Numbered from the stretch's first letter, positions 1 through 7,301 are shown. The stretch: 12,605 nucleotides of DNA from Oscillospiraceae bacterium (GCA_022511485.1 JAFLUJ010000060.1:1-12605); one strand, 5' to 3'. Notes: generated from the letters alone by a model not told the origin. A program made the numbers and translations.

Positions 1-133
1 GATTTTTATACATGAATGAATAGATAAAATAATATCAACGCCAGTAAGTTGTTCAGTATCTAATTCGATTACAGAATCAATAGACAGTCTTTACAACTTC
101 CGTTCCATGAAAAGCTGTTCTGTAAGATTTACA
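1..133. other. Left-edge non-coding stretch, no gene recognised
   Basis: I see no convincing gene here. All three plus frames meet stops within the first 27 bases. One minus-strand frame is open from about base 90 to the left edge, but it is preceded by an in-frame TAA and has no ATG, GTG or TTG start or ribosome site. It could be the eroded end of a gene lying left of the window or chance. Its translation resembles nothing I know. Confidence 0.4.
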
Positions 134-357
134 TGAAATCTTCTAAGCAGAACGTTTTTTGTAAAAATTATACTTATAGCTTATTTGAAGTGTAGTAGTG
201 GAAGAGGTGGAGGTAAGGAAGGTAGGGAGCGCGAGGGTAGGAAACCTAAGGGGGAGGAGAAAACCACTCCTACGATTTCCGGTTCTCCTCCCACTTTGGT
301 TTCCTGACCCTCGCACCATTTGAGAATAAGTATAGGTTTTGAAACAACAATAGAAAT
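134..357. repeat. Long imperfect inverted repeat with purine-rich arm
   Basis: The core pairs 231-261 (starting GCGAGGGTAGGAAACC) with 283-314, about 28 matched positions with one bulge, around a 21-base loop. Pairing resumes outside the core: TATACTTAT at 169-177 matches the complement of 326-334, and weaker matches continue towards 134 and 357. Bases 189-262 are almost free of C on the plus strand and very rich in G and A. In addition, 192-201 (GTAGTAGTGG) can pair with the loop at 264-273 at 9 of 10 positions, which would make a pseudoknot if transcribed. It may be a decayed miniature mobile element or a structured RNA. Neither is proven. Confidence 0.6.
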
Positions 358-415
358 TCACTACATCCCTTGCACTGCTAATTTATAATTTATCTTACTA
401 CATTTATTTTCACCA

Positions 416-445
416 TTGACAAAACAGGTAGAAATCTGCTATAAT
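416..445 (+). promoter_or_regulatory. Sigma-A promoter of the solute-binding lipoprotein gene
   Basis: TTGACA at 416-421 and TATAAT at 440-445 are separated by 18 bases; both hexamers match consensus. Transcription should start near 452, giving a leader of about 33 bases before the ATG at 485. No operator is obvious nearby. Confidence 0.8.
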
Positions 446-484
446 AACTATACTGAATATTTTCTATGAAAGGATGTGTCATTT

Positions 485-1936
485 ATGAAAATAACAAAAC
501 GTATATTTACGGGAATGACTGCTCTTGCTTTGCTGGGAACCTTTACTGCGTGCGGTGAAAGCGAAAGCAGCAATAACAACACAAATACTCCCGGACAGGC
601 ATCTCCGGAAACCACTACAACTACCGGAATAACAGTAGCTGTTAATACAGAGCCGCTTTCTGAGGAGGACGCTGCTGTTATGGGTGATATTGCAGACTCC
701 CTTACCGGTGAGCTGGAAAACAAAACTATCAAGTGGTTCTCCTTCTATGACCCATACCACGCTAACAATCTGGGTCAGAAAAAAGCTCTTTCTCTTGAAC
801 TGTTCGAGGCAAAATACGGCGGAGAGATAGAGTACGTCCAGACTACCTGGGAGTCACGCTTCAACGATATGTCCACAAGAATAATCGGAGGCGACGGTAT
901 TGACTTTACTCCCGGCGGTGACCTTGATTCATTCCCTAAGGGAGTTCCCAACGGTCAGTTTGAATCCTTCGATTCCTACATAGACTGGAGCAATCCTCTC
1001 TGGTCTGAATGGAAAGACCTTAATGATATGTTTGAACTGAACGGCAGCCATTATCTGATCTGCCTTAATGCAACAGGCGGACAGGTCGTTTACTACAACA
1101 GGGATACCATTGAATACTTTGGCTTTGATGATCCTGCTGAGCTTCTTGAAGCAGGTGAATGGACCTGGGATAAATTCAGGGAAATGCTTATGGAATACTG
1201 CGATGTTGAAAATGAACAGTATGGACTTGACGGCTGGTTCAATGAGCAGCCTATCATGCTTACAGCAGGCGTTCCATCCGTTGAGCTTAAGGGAGGCAAG
1301 CTGGTAAGTAATGTTATGGATCCCAACCTTGAGCGTGTTATGAACTTCATGCACGATCTTAATACTTTCGGACTGGTATTGGATAAGAACCTCACCGGCT
1401 GGACTGTACATAACGAGTTTATCGGCGAAGGCAAGGAGCTGTTCTATATCAGCGGTCTGTATGAGATACAGAGTGCTCCCGAGATCTGGAGCAAAACATT
1501 CGGTGAGGTAGGAAACGCAATGTTCGTTCCTCTGCCTAAGGATCCTCAGGCTGACAAGTACTATCTCCCTGCCGGACTTGAAGCATATATGCTCTGCAAG
1601 GGAGCTCAGAATCCGGAGGGCGTTATGCGCTTTATGGAGTGTACTCTGGCTGCAAACAGCGACGAAAGAACCAAAACTATGAACATTGACAACATGAAGA
1701 ACGTCTACGGCTGGACTGATGAGATGATTGAAATGAACGACAAGATCAATCAGCTTACAATTGAAAATCCTGTTTATGATCTCCACGCCGGCTGTCCTAC
1801 TGACCTGTACGATATACTTGACAGCGGCGACTATGGTATCCGTGCGGCATTTTACGGCGTTGAATGGTCAACTGTACGTGATGAGCTTAACAATGTTGTC
1901 AATGTTTATATCGACGAATTCAATTCTCAGCTGTAA
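485..1936 (+). CDS. Extracellular solute-binding lipoprotein (ABC importer, family 1 type)
   Basis: A 483-residue protein with the build of a substrate-capturing lipoprotein of an ABC importer for sugars or oligosaccharides, held on the outer face of the membrane. Residues 1-22 form a basic then hydrophobic signal peptide ending FTAC, so Cys23 is the probable lipidated residue; Phe at -3 is unusual for a lipobox. A flexible Ser/Asn/Thr-rich linker follows (about 24-50). The mature part is acidic and rich in Trp and Tyr, as is common in carbohydrate binders. The ATG at 485 is preferred to the GTG at 476 because GAAAGGA at 468-474 lies 10 bases from the ATG and only one from the GTG. It has its own promoter and terminator, and no permease or ATPase of an importer lies beside it. 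The ligand is unknown. Confidence 0.85.
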   Translation: MKITKRIFTGMTALALLGTFTACGESESSNNNTNTPGQASPETTTTTGITVAVNTEPLSEEDAAVMGDIADSLTGELENKTIKWFSFYDPYHANNLGQKKALSLELFEAKYGGEIEYVQTTWESRFNDMSTRIIGGDGIDFTPGGDLDSFPKGVPNGQFESFDSYIDWSNPLWSEWKDLNDMFELNGSHYLICLNATGGQVVYYNRDTIEYFGFDDPAELLEAGEWTWDKFREMLMEYCDVENEQYGLDGWFNEQPIMLTAGVPSVELKGGKLVSNVMDPNLERVMNFMHDLNTFGLVLDKNLTGWTVHNEFIGEGKELFYISGLYEIQSAPEIWSKTFGEVGNAMFVPLPKDPQADKYYLPAGLEAYMLCKGAQNPEGVMRFMECTLAANSDERTKTMNIDNMKNVYGWTDEMIEMNDKINQLTIENPVYDLHAGCPTDLYDILDSGDYGIRAAFYGVEWSTVRDELNNVVNVYIDEFNSQL

Positions 1937-1953
1937 TTAGATCCTGTAAAATT

Positions 1954-1990
1954 AAAAGCAAGGGACACACCGATCCCTTGCTTTTTTGTT
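1954..1990 (+). terminator. Intrinsic terminator, probably bidirectional
   Basis: A 12-base perfect stem, 1954-1965 with 1974-1985, closes an 8-base loop and runs into a T-rich tail (TTTTTTGTTTTG). Read on the other strand it also ends in T-rich sequence (TTTTAATTTTA), so it can stop both the lipoprotein gene and the converging Mor-family gene. Confidence 0.9.
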
Positions 1991-1998
1991 TTGTACTC

Positions 1999-2043
1999 TC
2001 CGGAATGACAGCTTCGCGTACAGCAAACGAAGCTTTTTCCGGA
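1999..2043. repeat. Nested hairpin between convergent genes
   Basis: AGCTTCG at 2010-2016 pairs with CGAAGCT at 2028-2034, and the self-palindromic hexamer TCCGGA occurs on both sides at 1999-2004 and 2038-2043. There is no T run in the minus direction after the stem, so it is a weak terminator at best. It sits just past the stop codon of the minus-strand gene and may protect the end of that transcript. Confidence 0.45.
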
Positions 2044-2056
2044 AGCCGCGCTTGTT

Positions 2057-2329
2057 TCAGCGGCGGCTCTTCGCTGCTATGATACGTCTTATGGAGATCT
2101 CCGACAGACCGAATTTCTGGGCAAGCTCCTGATAGTTGCAGCCGTTGAATTCCTCCCTTATACGGGCATTCCGTGCACGGGTCGTTACTGTATCCGGCTT
2201 GCGGACGTACACATATGAGCCGGCATAATGTTCAAGCAGATGTTTATATGCGTCCATGCCAATACATTTCGCAAGCTGACGCTGTTCGGCGTCAAGATCT
2301 TTAAGCGTGATGTTGTCAAGTAGGTCCAT
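2057..2329 (-). CDS. Mor-family transcriptional activator, small
   Basis: A 90-residue cytoplasmic DNA-binding protein of the Mor/C type, named after the phage Mu middle-operon activator. The sequence shows the family pattern: a short helical N-terminus, the strand segment YAGSYVYVRK, a basic RARNARIREEFNG stretch, then a helix-turn-helix ending QELAQKFGLSEISIRRII. Family members bind dyads as dimers and activate promoters with poor -35 boxes. The frame also allows an ATG at 2338, but that codon overlaps the ribosome site GAAAGGA; from the ATG at 2329 the spacing is 8 bases, as in neighbouring genes. It is transcribed divergently from the S24 repressor and converges on the lipoprotein gene. 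No other phage gene is present, so it may be a phage remnant or a domesticated regulator. The target is unknown. Confidence 0.75.
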   Translation of the reverse strand: MDLLDNITLKDLDAEQRQLAKCIGMDAYKHLLEHYAGSYVYVRKPDTVTTRARNARIREEFNGCNYQELAQKFGLSEISIRRIIAAKSRR

Positions 2330-2365
2330 ACTATCCATCCTTTCATTTCAAAATGGGGAGAGTTT

Positions 2366-2379
2366 TTAACAAATGTAAA
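2366..2379. promoter_or_regulatory. Operator-like dyad, copy 2
   Basis: TTAACAAATGTAAA, whose complement TTTACATTTGTTAA agrees with the dyad at 2510-2525 at 12 of 14 positions. It lies inside the leader of the Mor-family gene, about 37 bases before its start. This is a plausible binding site for the S24 repressor or the Mor-family protein; binding is inferred. Confidence 0.4.
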
Positions 2380-2405
2380 ATTCTCTGAAAACTTTCCTGT
2401 CCCCC

Positions 2406-2434
2406 TTGATTTTTTGATCTACCTGTGATACAAT
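2406..2434 (+). promoter_or_regulatory. Candidate rightward promoter towards the S24 repressor gene
   Basis: TTGATT at 2406-2411 and TACAAT at 2429-2434 with a 17-base spacer. The leader to the TTG start at 2594 would be about 150 bases. It faces the minus-strand promoter at 2473-2501, so the two transcripts would overlap by about 25 bases. A nearer but weaker -10 (TATATT at 2532-2537) also exists, so the choice is uncertain. Confidence 0.4.
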
Positions 2435-2472
2435 CATATTATCAGACTGAATTTTCCTGTCTGTTTGATTAA

Positions 2473-2501
2473 ATTATACACCTCATATGGGAAAATGTCA
2501 A
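2473..2501 (-). promoter_or_regulatory. Consensus leftward promoter of the Mor-family gene
   Basis: On the minus strand, TTGACA (2501-2496), 17 bases, then TATAAT (2478-2473): a perfect sigma-A match. Transcription should start near 2466, giving an untranslated leader of about 136 bases. A perfect promoter suggests the gene is normally held off by a repressor. Confidence 0.75.
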
Positions 2502-2509
2502 TAGTTTTT

Positions 2510-2525
2510 ATTCACATTTGTGAAT
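2510..2525. promoter_or_regulatory. Operator-like dyad, copy 1
   Basis: ATTCACATTTGTGAAT has perfect 7-base arms around a TT centre. It lies 8 bases upstream of the minus-strand -35 box and 68 bases before the S24 repressor start. A near copy is found at 2366-2379. It is probably the operator of the divergent region. Confidence 0.55.
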
Positions 2526-2593
2526 TTTAGTTATATTGCACAATTATGACCGGGGCATAATGTGTGCGATATTGCCTTGAAGGAGGGCTTTTA

Positions 2594-3316
2594 TTGTCTT
2601 TAATTAATACGGTACTGGATATTATGAAAAGCAAAAATAAAAAACAGTCGGATCTTTGTGCATACCTTGACCTGAACGCAAGCACGGTGACAAACTGGAA
2701 GCTCAGGAATACAGACCCTCCTGCAAAATATATCATTCCTATATGCGAGTTTCTGGAGGTCACTCCATATTACCTTCTTACGGGAAAGGAAAAGGAATTT
2801 ACACTTCCGGGAGACGAGAAGGAGCTTCTTGAATGTTATAAAAGACTTCCCGAGCGGGAAAAACAGCGTCTTATCGGCAGAGTTTCCGCTCTGGCGGAGG
2901 TATACGGAGAGCAGGACGTCCCAAAGAGCAACAGAACGTCGCCGCGCACTATAGAGATACGTCACAGCTACTATAAGGTGTCCGCAGGAACAGGATACGA
3001 TCTGGACGGTATAGATAAATGGGACACCATTGATATTGCGGATACTCCCGAAGCGCGGGAAGCTGACTTCTGTCTCACTATCTCCGGAAACAGCATGGAG
3101 CCTATATATTACGATGGAGACATCGTGCTTATAAGATCCTGTCCCGACATTGACAACGGAGAAATAGGGATATTTATAATTGAGAATGCCGGATATATAA
3201 AAAAATTCGGAGGTGACAGGCTCATATCCCTTAATGCAGAGTATGACGATATACTTTTCTCCGACCACGACGCGGAGGACATCCGCTGCGTGGGTCTTGT
3301 TATTGGCAGAGTGTAA
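2594..3316 (+). CDS. XRE/S24 repressor with LexA-like self-cleavage domain
   Basis: A 240-residue CI-like regulator. Residues 1 to about 65 form an XRE helix-turn-helix domain (core LCAYLDLNASTVTNWKLR). After a linker comes an S24 peptidase domain. Ser167 in GNSMEP and Lys203 in GYIKKF form the expected catalytic dyad, and Ala131-Gly132 in KVSAGTG is the likely cut site; spacings of 36 and 36 residues closely match LexA (about 35 and 37). Such proteins repress promoters as dimers and inactivate themselves when RecA filaments form after DNA damage. The start is taken as TTG at 2594 because AAGGAGGG (2580-2587) lies 6 bases before it; the GTG at 2564 lacks a ribosome site. It is divergent from the Mor-family gene and ends in its own terminator. 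The targets, probably its own spacer and perhaps the ABC genes downstream, are inferred. Confidence 0.88.
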   Translation: MSLINTVLDIMKSKNKKQSDLCAYLDLNASTVTNWKLRNTDPPAKYIIPICEFLEVTPYYLLTGKEKEFTLPGDEKELLECYKRLPEREKQRLIGRVSALAEVYGEQDVPKSNRTSPRTIEIRHSYYKVSAGTGYDLDGIDKWDTIDIADTPEAREADFCLTISGNSMEPIYYDGDIVLIRSCPDIDNGEIGIFIIENAGYIKKFGGDRLISLNAEYDDILFSDHDAEDIRCVGLVIGRV

Positions 3317-3322
3317 TGGATT

Positions 3323-3355
3323 ATCGTCCGCACTGACATAATTGGTGCGGACGAT
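3323..3355 (+). terminator. Hairpin terminator after the repressor gene
   Basis: A perfect 11-base stem, ATCGTCCGCAC (3323-3333) with 3345-3355, around an 11-base loop. The tail TTAGTTTCC is only weakly T-rich, so termination may be partial. It lies 6 bases past the stop codon. Confidence 0.65.
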
Positions 3356-3395
3356 TTAGTTTCCTGAATAAGGCTTAAATTCAACTATAAATTGA

Positions 3396-3424
3396 TTGAT
3401 TTCTTTATGACAGGGTGATATAAT
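3396..3424 (+). promoter_or_regulatory. Promoter of the ABC exporter operon
   Basis: TTGATT (3396-3401) and TATAAT (3419-3424) with a 17-base spacer; TG at 3416-3417 adds an extended -10 element. The start would be near 3431, about 42 bases before the ATG. The 12-13 base dyad pattern of the 2340-2593 spacer is not seen here. Confidence 0.75.
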
Positions 3425-3472
3425 TTTAATTATCCACTTAAGAAAATCGAATAAGTCATCAAGGAGGAGAAA

Positions 3473-5281
3473 ATGGATAAGAATAAAAAAGAAAAGCAGT
3501 CCTCTCTGTCAAATGTAATGTATATGCTTAAGATCCTCTGGCACGGAAGCCGGGGATATGTTATTTATACGTTTATTAAAGAATTTACCGAGAATGTATT
3601 CTGGACGATTTTTTCGGTGTATCTGACTGAGTGGATATACGAAGCTATAGAAAACAAAACGCCGTTTACAGCGCTGGTCTCATTTGTGGGAGCAATGTGT
3701 ATCGGACATATCTGTATCCACATCAGCGCCGCGCTTCACCAGCTTTGTGAGAAGCAGTTCCTGCCGAAAATGTACCGGGATTTTTATAAACGGGTCATCC
3801 GCAAATCTCTTTCTATGGAGTATTACCGTTTTGAACAGCCGGATTTTTACGACAAGTACACCCGTGCTCTGAATGAGTGTCAGTGGCGCGGAAGCACCAT
3901 CCTTTACCAGTCTGCATATTTAGTGGCAGGCGTTGCTTCGGTAATTGCGGCAACGATAATTGTTGCGGATGTAGACCCTGTGCTGCTGATATTTATCGTT
4001 CCTATGCTTGCAATATCAATGTATTTCGGCAAAAAAGAGGGAGACCTCTATTATGCTCTTGATTTTTCCAACACCCGGGACGGACGTATCGGCAACTATG
4101 CCAAGCGGGTGTTCTACGAAAAGAAATACGCCGGGGAGCTGCGTCTTTTCAGTATCGGAAGGCTGCTTCTGGATCGTCACGAAAAGGCATATGATGAAAT
4201 GCAGAAAAGAACCGGTATGATGCGCAGAAAATTAAGCGTCATTGAACCTGTCAAATGGATACTCCACAATATTTTTTCATCGATACTGCCTTATCTTTAC
4301 ATAGCCCTCGTATTAAACAAGGGAGTGGCGCAGACTGCCGCTTACGTGGCTATGATACCCGCACTGGGTACGCTTTCCTGGCGCACATCGGATGTTGTTG
4401 AGCTTATTGTTTCTCTGGCAAAGGAAAGCACATTTGTAGGAAATCTGAGAGAATTTCTTTCCTATGAACCGAAAACCGGCAGCGATCAGCTTATCAAAGC
4501 GCAGGAGCTTTCCGATATAGAGATAAAGGACATGGGCTTCACTTATAACGGAGCGGATAAGCCTACTCTCCATAATGTAAACATGACCATCCGCAGGGGA
4601 GAAAAAATAGCCATCGTAGGACACAACGGCGCAGGAAAAACCACTCTTGTAAAGCTCATCATGGGACTTTATCCTGCAACGGAAGGCAGTATTTATATCA
4701 GCGGAGAAAACATAGACAGCTACGAGTCAAAATCCTTCCACAGCCGTTTCGGCACGGTGTTTCAGGACTTGCAGGTGTTTGCTCTGCCTCTTTCCCATAA
4801 TGTTTTAATGCATAAGCCAAGGAATGAGGAGGAACGTCGCCTTGTGGAGGAAGCTCTCCGGAAGGCTCAGTTCGGAGATAAGCTGGACACCCTTGAAAAA
4901 GGCATAGACACCATGGTTACAAAGGAGTTTGACGAAAACGGCATGGGACTTTCCGGCGGCGAGGCTCAGAAGATAGCCATTGCCAGAGTTTTCGCCCGGA
5001 AGCCGGATATAGTTATTTTAGATGAGCCATCCTCCGCCCTCGACCCAATTGCGGAATATAATATGTACAAGAATATGCTTACCGCTTCCGAAGGTGAGAC
5101 GGTCATTTTCATAAGCCACAGACTTTCAGCCACCCGGGACGCGGACAGGATATATATGTTTGAAAACGGAACTGTCATTGAACAGGGAAGCCATAAGGAG
5201 CTTATGGAGCTTGGGGGCAAATACGCCGAAATGTGGAAGCTGCAGGCTCAGAACTATCTTGCAGAGGAGGTAACAGCATGA
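3473..5281 (+). CDS. ABC exporter half-transporter, subunit 1
   Basis: A 602-residue membrane protein with a fused transmembrane domain (about 1-340) and ATPase domain (about 345-590). Hydrophobic segments are clear near 25-50, 60-85, 140-185 and 260-300, as in six-helix exporters. The ATPase has Walker A GHNGAGKTT (383-391), Q-loop Gln431, signature LSGGE (493-497), Walker B ILDEP with Asp517 and Glu518, and switch His549; every catalytic residue is present. No N-terminal peptidase domain is present, so it does not process a leader peptide. AAGGAGG at 3461-3467 precedes the ATG. It overlaps the next gene by four bases (ATGA), so the two are likely translated together and form a heterodimer. 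The substrate (drug, lipid or peptide) cannot be told from sequence; no peptide precursor gene was found nearby. Confidence 0.9.
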   Translation: MDKNKKEKQSSLSNVMYMLKILWHGSRGYVIYTFIKEFTENVFWTIFSVYLTEWIYEAIENKTPFTALVSFVGAMCIGHICIHISAALHQLCEKQFLPKMYRDFYKRVIRKSLSMEYYRFEQPDFYDKYTRALNECQWRGSTILYQSAYLVAGVASVIAATIIVADVDPVLLIFIVPMLAISMYFGKKEGDLYYALDFSNTRDGRIGNYAKRVFYEKKYAGELRLFSIGRLLLDRHEKAYDEMQKRTGMMRRKLSVIEPVKWILHNIFSSILPYLYIALVLNKGVAQTAAYVAMIPALGTLSWRTSDVVELIVSLAKESTFVGNLREFLSYEPKTGSDQLIKAQELSDIEIKDMGFTYNGADKPTLHNVNMTIRRGEKIAIVGHNGAGKTTLVKLIMGLYPATEGSIYISGENIDSYESKSFHSRFGTVFQDLQVFALPLSHNVLMHKPRNEEERRLVEEALRKAQFGDKLDTLEKGIDTMVTKEFDENGMGLSGGEAQKIAIARVFARKPDIVILDEPSSALDPIAEYNMYKNMLTASEGETVIFISHRLSATRDADRIYMFENGTVIEQGSHKELMELGGKYAEMWKLQAQNYLAEEVTA

Positions 5282-7098
5282 ACAGGGATCAGGATAAAAT
5301 AAAAATAACGAGGCTTATCTCCAATGTGTTTTACGTCTTAAAATACGCTTTCGGACACGACAAGGCAATGGCTATATCATATATTGCAGGAAACTGTTTC
5401 GTCCGCGGCACGGGGACTTTTATGGATACTTTCCTTTTGATGAGGATAATCAATATCCTTACCACAACAGCGGATATTACGGACATTGTGAAAGTCCTTG
5501 CCCTCATGCTGGGCTTGCAGATCCTCCGTTTAGCCATCTACAGACCCTGCGAAAATTTCTTCTGGACAAGGATGGTAGGATTTTCAGGAGCAATTCAGCG
5601 TGAGCTTATGTCTAAGGCGCAGATGATGGATCTTAAATATTATGACATCCCCGAATATTACGACGATTTTATGATCGCTGCTTCTCAGTCGGAGGAAATG
5701 GCTAAAAAGGCTGTTATGTGCATTGCGACTATTGCTTCAAATATTACGGCAATGCTTGTTGCAGGAACTATGATAATTATTGTAGACCCGGTGATGATGA
5801 TCTTCCCGGTGGTTGGTTTCATCATCAATATCATCACTCGTTTTATGATAACAAAGCTGGAATATCAGTATAATCTTGAAAAGCAGCGCATAGGCAGAAA
5901 GGCGGACTACTCAAAGCGGGTATTCTATCAGCCGGAATATGCAAAGGAGATAAAGCTGTCCGGAATTGAGGAGGCTCTTATTGAGCAGTATGAGGAAGCC
6001 ATTGAGGAAGAAAAGAAAATGGCGATACGGTACAGTCTGAAAATTCTCCCGCCTACTCTTATAAACTGGATATGCACATATACTATCTGTCAATTTTTTG
6101 CGGTGCCTGTATATCTTGCATATCTTGCCATAGAAAAGATGTCCATAGGACTTGGTGACGTTGCTTCTCTCAGGAACGCCACAAACAGCATAAAAAGCTA
6201 TCTTGACAGTATGAACTACGCCCTTGTGGATTTCCAGACAGTGGGACAGTATGCGGAAAAATTCCGCCGCTTTATGGAGTGCGAAATAAACATTGAGGGA
6301 TACGAGGGAAGCAAGCCCATTCCCGAAAACGACTGCACTTTGGAGCTGAAAAACGTCAGCTTTAAATATAAGGACAGCGAGGAATATGTACTTAAGGATG
6401 TCAGCATGACTATCCGAAAGGGAGAGAAGCTTGCTCTTGTTGGTGAAAACGGAGCGGGTAAAACCACTCTTATAAAGCTTATCATGCGGCTTTACGATGT
6501 CACCGAGGGAAGCATTACCTTCGGCGGGACAGACATACGGGAGCTTAACACAAAAGAATACCGTAAGAAGATCGGGACAGTTTTTCAGGATTTCCAGATC
6601 TACGGAGCGGCTCTTGCGGAAAATGTAAAGATGGATTTTGTTGAAGATACGGACAGCGAAAAAATACGCACTGCTCTTGAAAGGGCGGATTTGGTCAGCA
6701 AGCTTGAAAAGCTGCCCGATGGCATAAACACAGAGCTTACAAGAGAGTTTTCCGACAACGGAACGATGCTTTCCGGCGGCGAGGCTCAGAAGGCGGCTAT
6801 TGCAAGAATGTTCATGCGGGATATGCCTATTGCTATCCTCGACGAGCCTTCCTCCGCCCTTGATCCGATAGCGGAATATCGTCTGAATAAGAGTATGCTG
6901 CAAAATGCGGAGGAGCAGGCTGTTATACTGATCTCCCACCGTCTTTCCACTACAAAGGACGCGGACAGGATAATCCTGCTCCGGAACGGAAGCATTGCGG
7001 AAAGCGGCACTCATGCAGAGCTTATTGAAAAGGACGGCCTGTACGCTCAGATGTGGAACGTTCAGGCGGAGAAATACTGCGTGGGTATTTATGCGTGA
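5278..7098 (+). CDS. ABC exporter half-transporter, subunit 2
   Basis: A 606-residue partner of the preceding protein with the same order: transmembrane domain (about 1-345), then ATPase. Motifs are Walker A GENGAGKTT (389-397), Q-loop Gln437, signature LSGGE (498-502), Walker B ILDEP with Asp522 and Glu523, and His554. Both subunits therefore keep a canonical glutamate and histidine, unlike many heterodimeric exporters in which one ATP site is degenerate. The motif DIPEYYDDF (about 123-131) matches FEQPDFYDK of subunit 1, showing they are paralogues. The ATG at 5278 overlaps the upstream stop and is preceded by GAGGAGG at 5264-5270; the frame is open further upstream, but only inside subunit 1. 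A good terminator follows. The substrate is unknown. Confidence 0.9.
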   Translation: MNRDQDKIKITRLISNVFYVLKYAFGHDKAMAISYIAGNCFVRGTGTFMDTFLLMRIINILTTTADITDIVKVLALMLGLQILRLAIYRPCENFFWTRMVGFSGAIQRELMSKAQMMDLKYYDIPEYYDDFMIAASQSEEMAKKAVMCIATIASNITAMLVAGTMIIIVDPVMMIFPVVGFIINIITRFMITKLEYQYNLEKQRIGRKADYSKRVFYQPEYAKEIKLSGIEEALIEQYEEAIEEEKKMAIRYSLKILPPTLINWICTYTICQFFAVPVYLAYLAIEKMSIGLGDVASLRNATNSIKSYLDSMNYALVDFQTVGQYAEKFRRFMECEINIEGYEGSKPIPENDCTLELKNVSFKYKDSEEYVLKDVSMTIRKGEKLALVGENGAGKTTLIKLIMRLYDVTEGSITFGGTDIRELNTKEYRKKIGTVFQDFQIYGAALAENVKMDFVEDTDSEKIRTALERADLVSKLEKLPDGINTELTREFSDNGTMLSGGEAQKAAIARMFMRDMPIAILDEPSSALDPIAEYRLNKSMLQNAEEQAVILISHRLSTTKDADRIILLRNGSIAESGTHAELIEKDGLYAQMWNVQAEKYCVGIYA

Positions 7099-7125
7099 TC
7101 TGTTTCTCATAATAAATAACAGTAC

Positions 7126-7170
7126 AAAGCGAAGTCAAAGGCAGTGTCCGATGGCTTTGCTTTTTCTTTT
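7126..7170 (+). terminator. Intrinsic terminator of the ABC operon
   Basis: AAAGCGAAGTC (7126-7136) pairs with GGCTTTGCTTT (7153-7163) over 11 positions, counting two G-U pairs, and a T-rich tract runs to 7173. It lies 27 bases past the stop. The remaining 7174-7301 is AT-rich spacer without a gene. Confidence 0.8.
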
Positions 7171-7301
7171 TTTGAATATACAAGCAGATGTATGGAAAAA
7201 TAATACTGATCCCTGATTTCTCAATATACTTTATCTATATTTAAAATGGGAAATAATATAGGTGTCGGAAAGAAAAATATAATATTTTTTTCAAAAAACC
7301 C

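Noticed and set aside
1..96. Minus-strand open frame reaching the left edge.
   Set aside because: It follows an in-frame TAA, lacks a start codon, and is too short to call as a gene or pseudogene.
143..361. A 72-codon open frame on the minus strand.
   Set aside because: It lies wholly within the purine-rich inverted repeat, has a low-complexity Ser/Thr/Arg translation and no ribosome site.
476..484. GTG at 476 as the start of the solute-binding lipoprotein.
   Set aside because: Only one base separates it from the ribosome site; ATG at 485 has a 10-base spacing and gives a normal signal peptide.
929..1786. Long minus-strand open frame opposite the lipoprotein gene, with similar ones opposite the ABC and dnaK genes.
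   Set aside because: They are antisense shadows of well-supported genes, without ribosome sites or recognisable domains.
2564..2593. GTG at 2564 as the start of the S24 repressor.
   Set aside because: The AAGGAGGG ribosome site lies inside that extension, six bases before TTG at 2594.
5233..5277. Upstream extension of the second ABC subunit.
   Set aside because: It would overlap subunit 1 by 49 bases; ATG at 5278 has a good GAGGAGG site and the common ATGA overlap.
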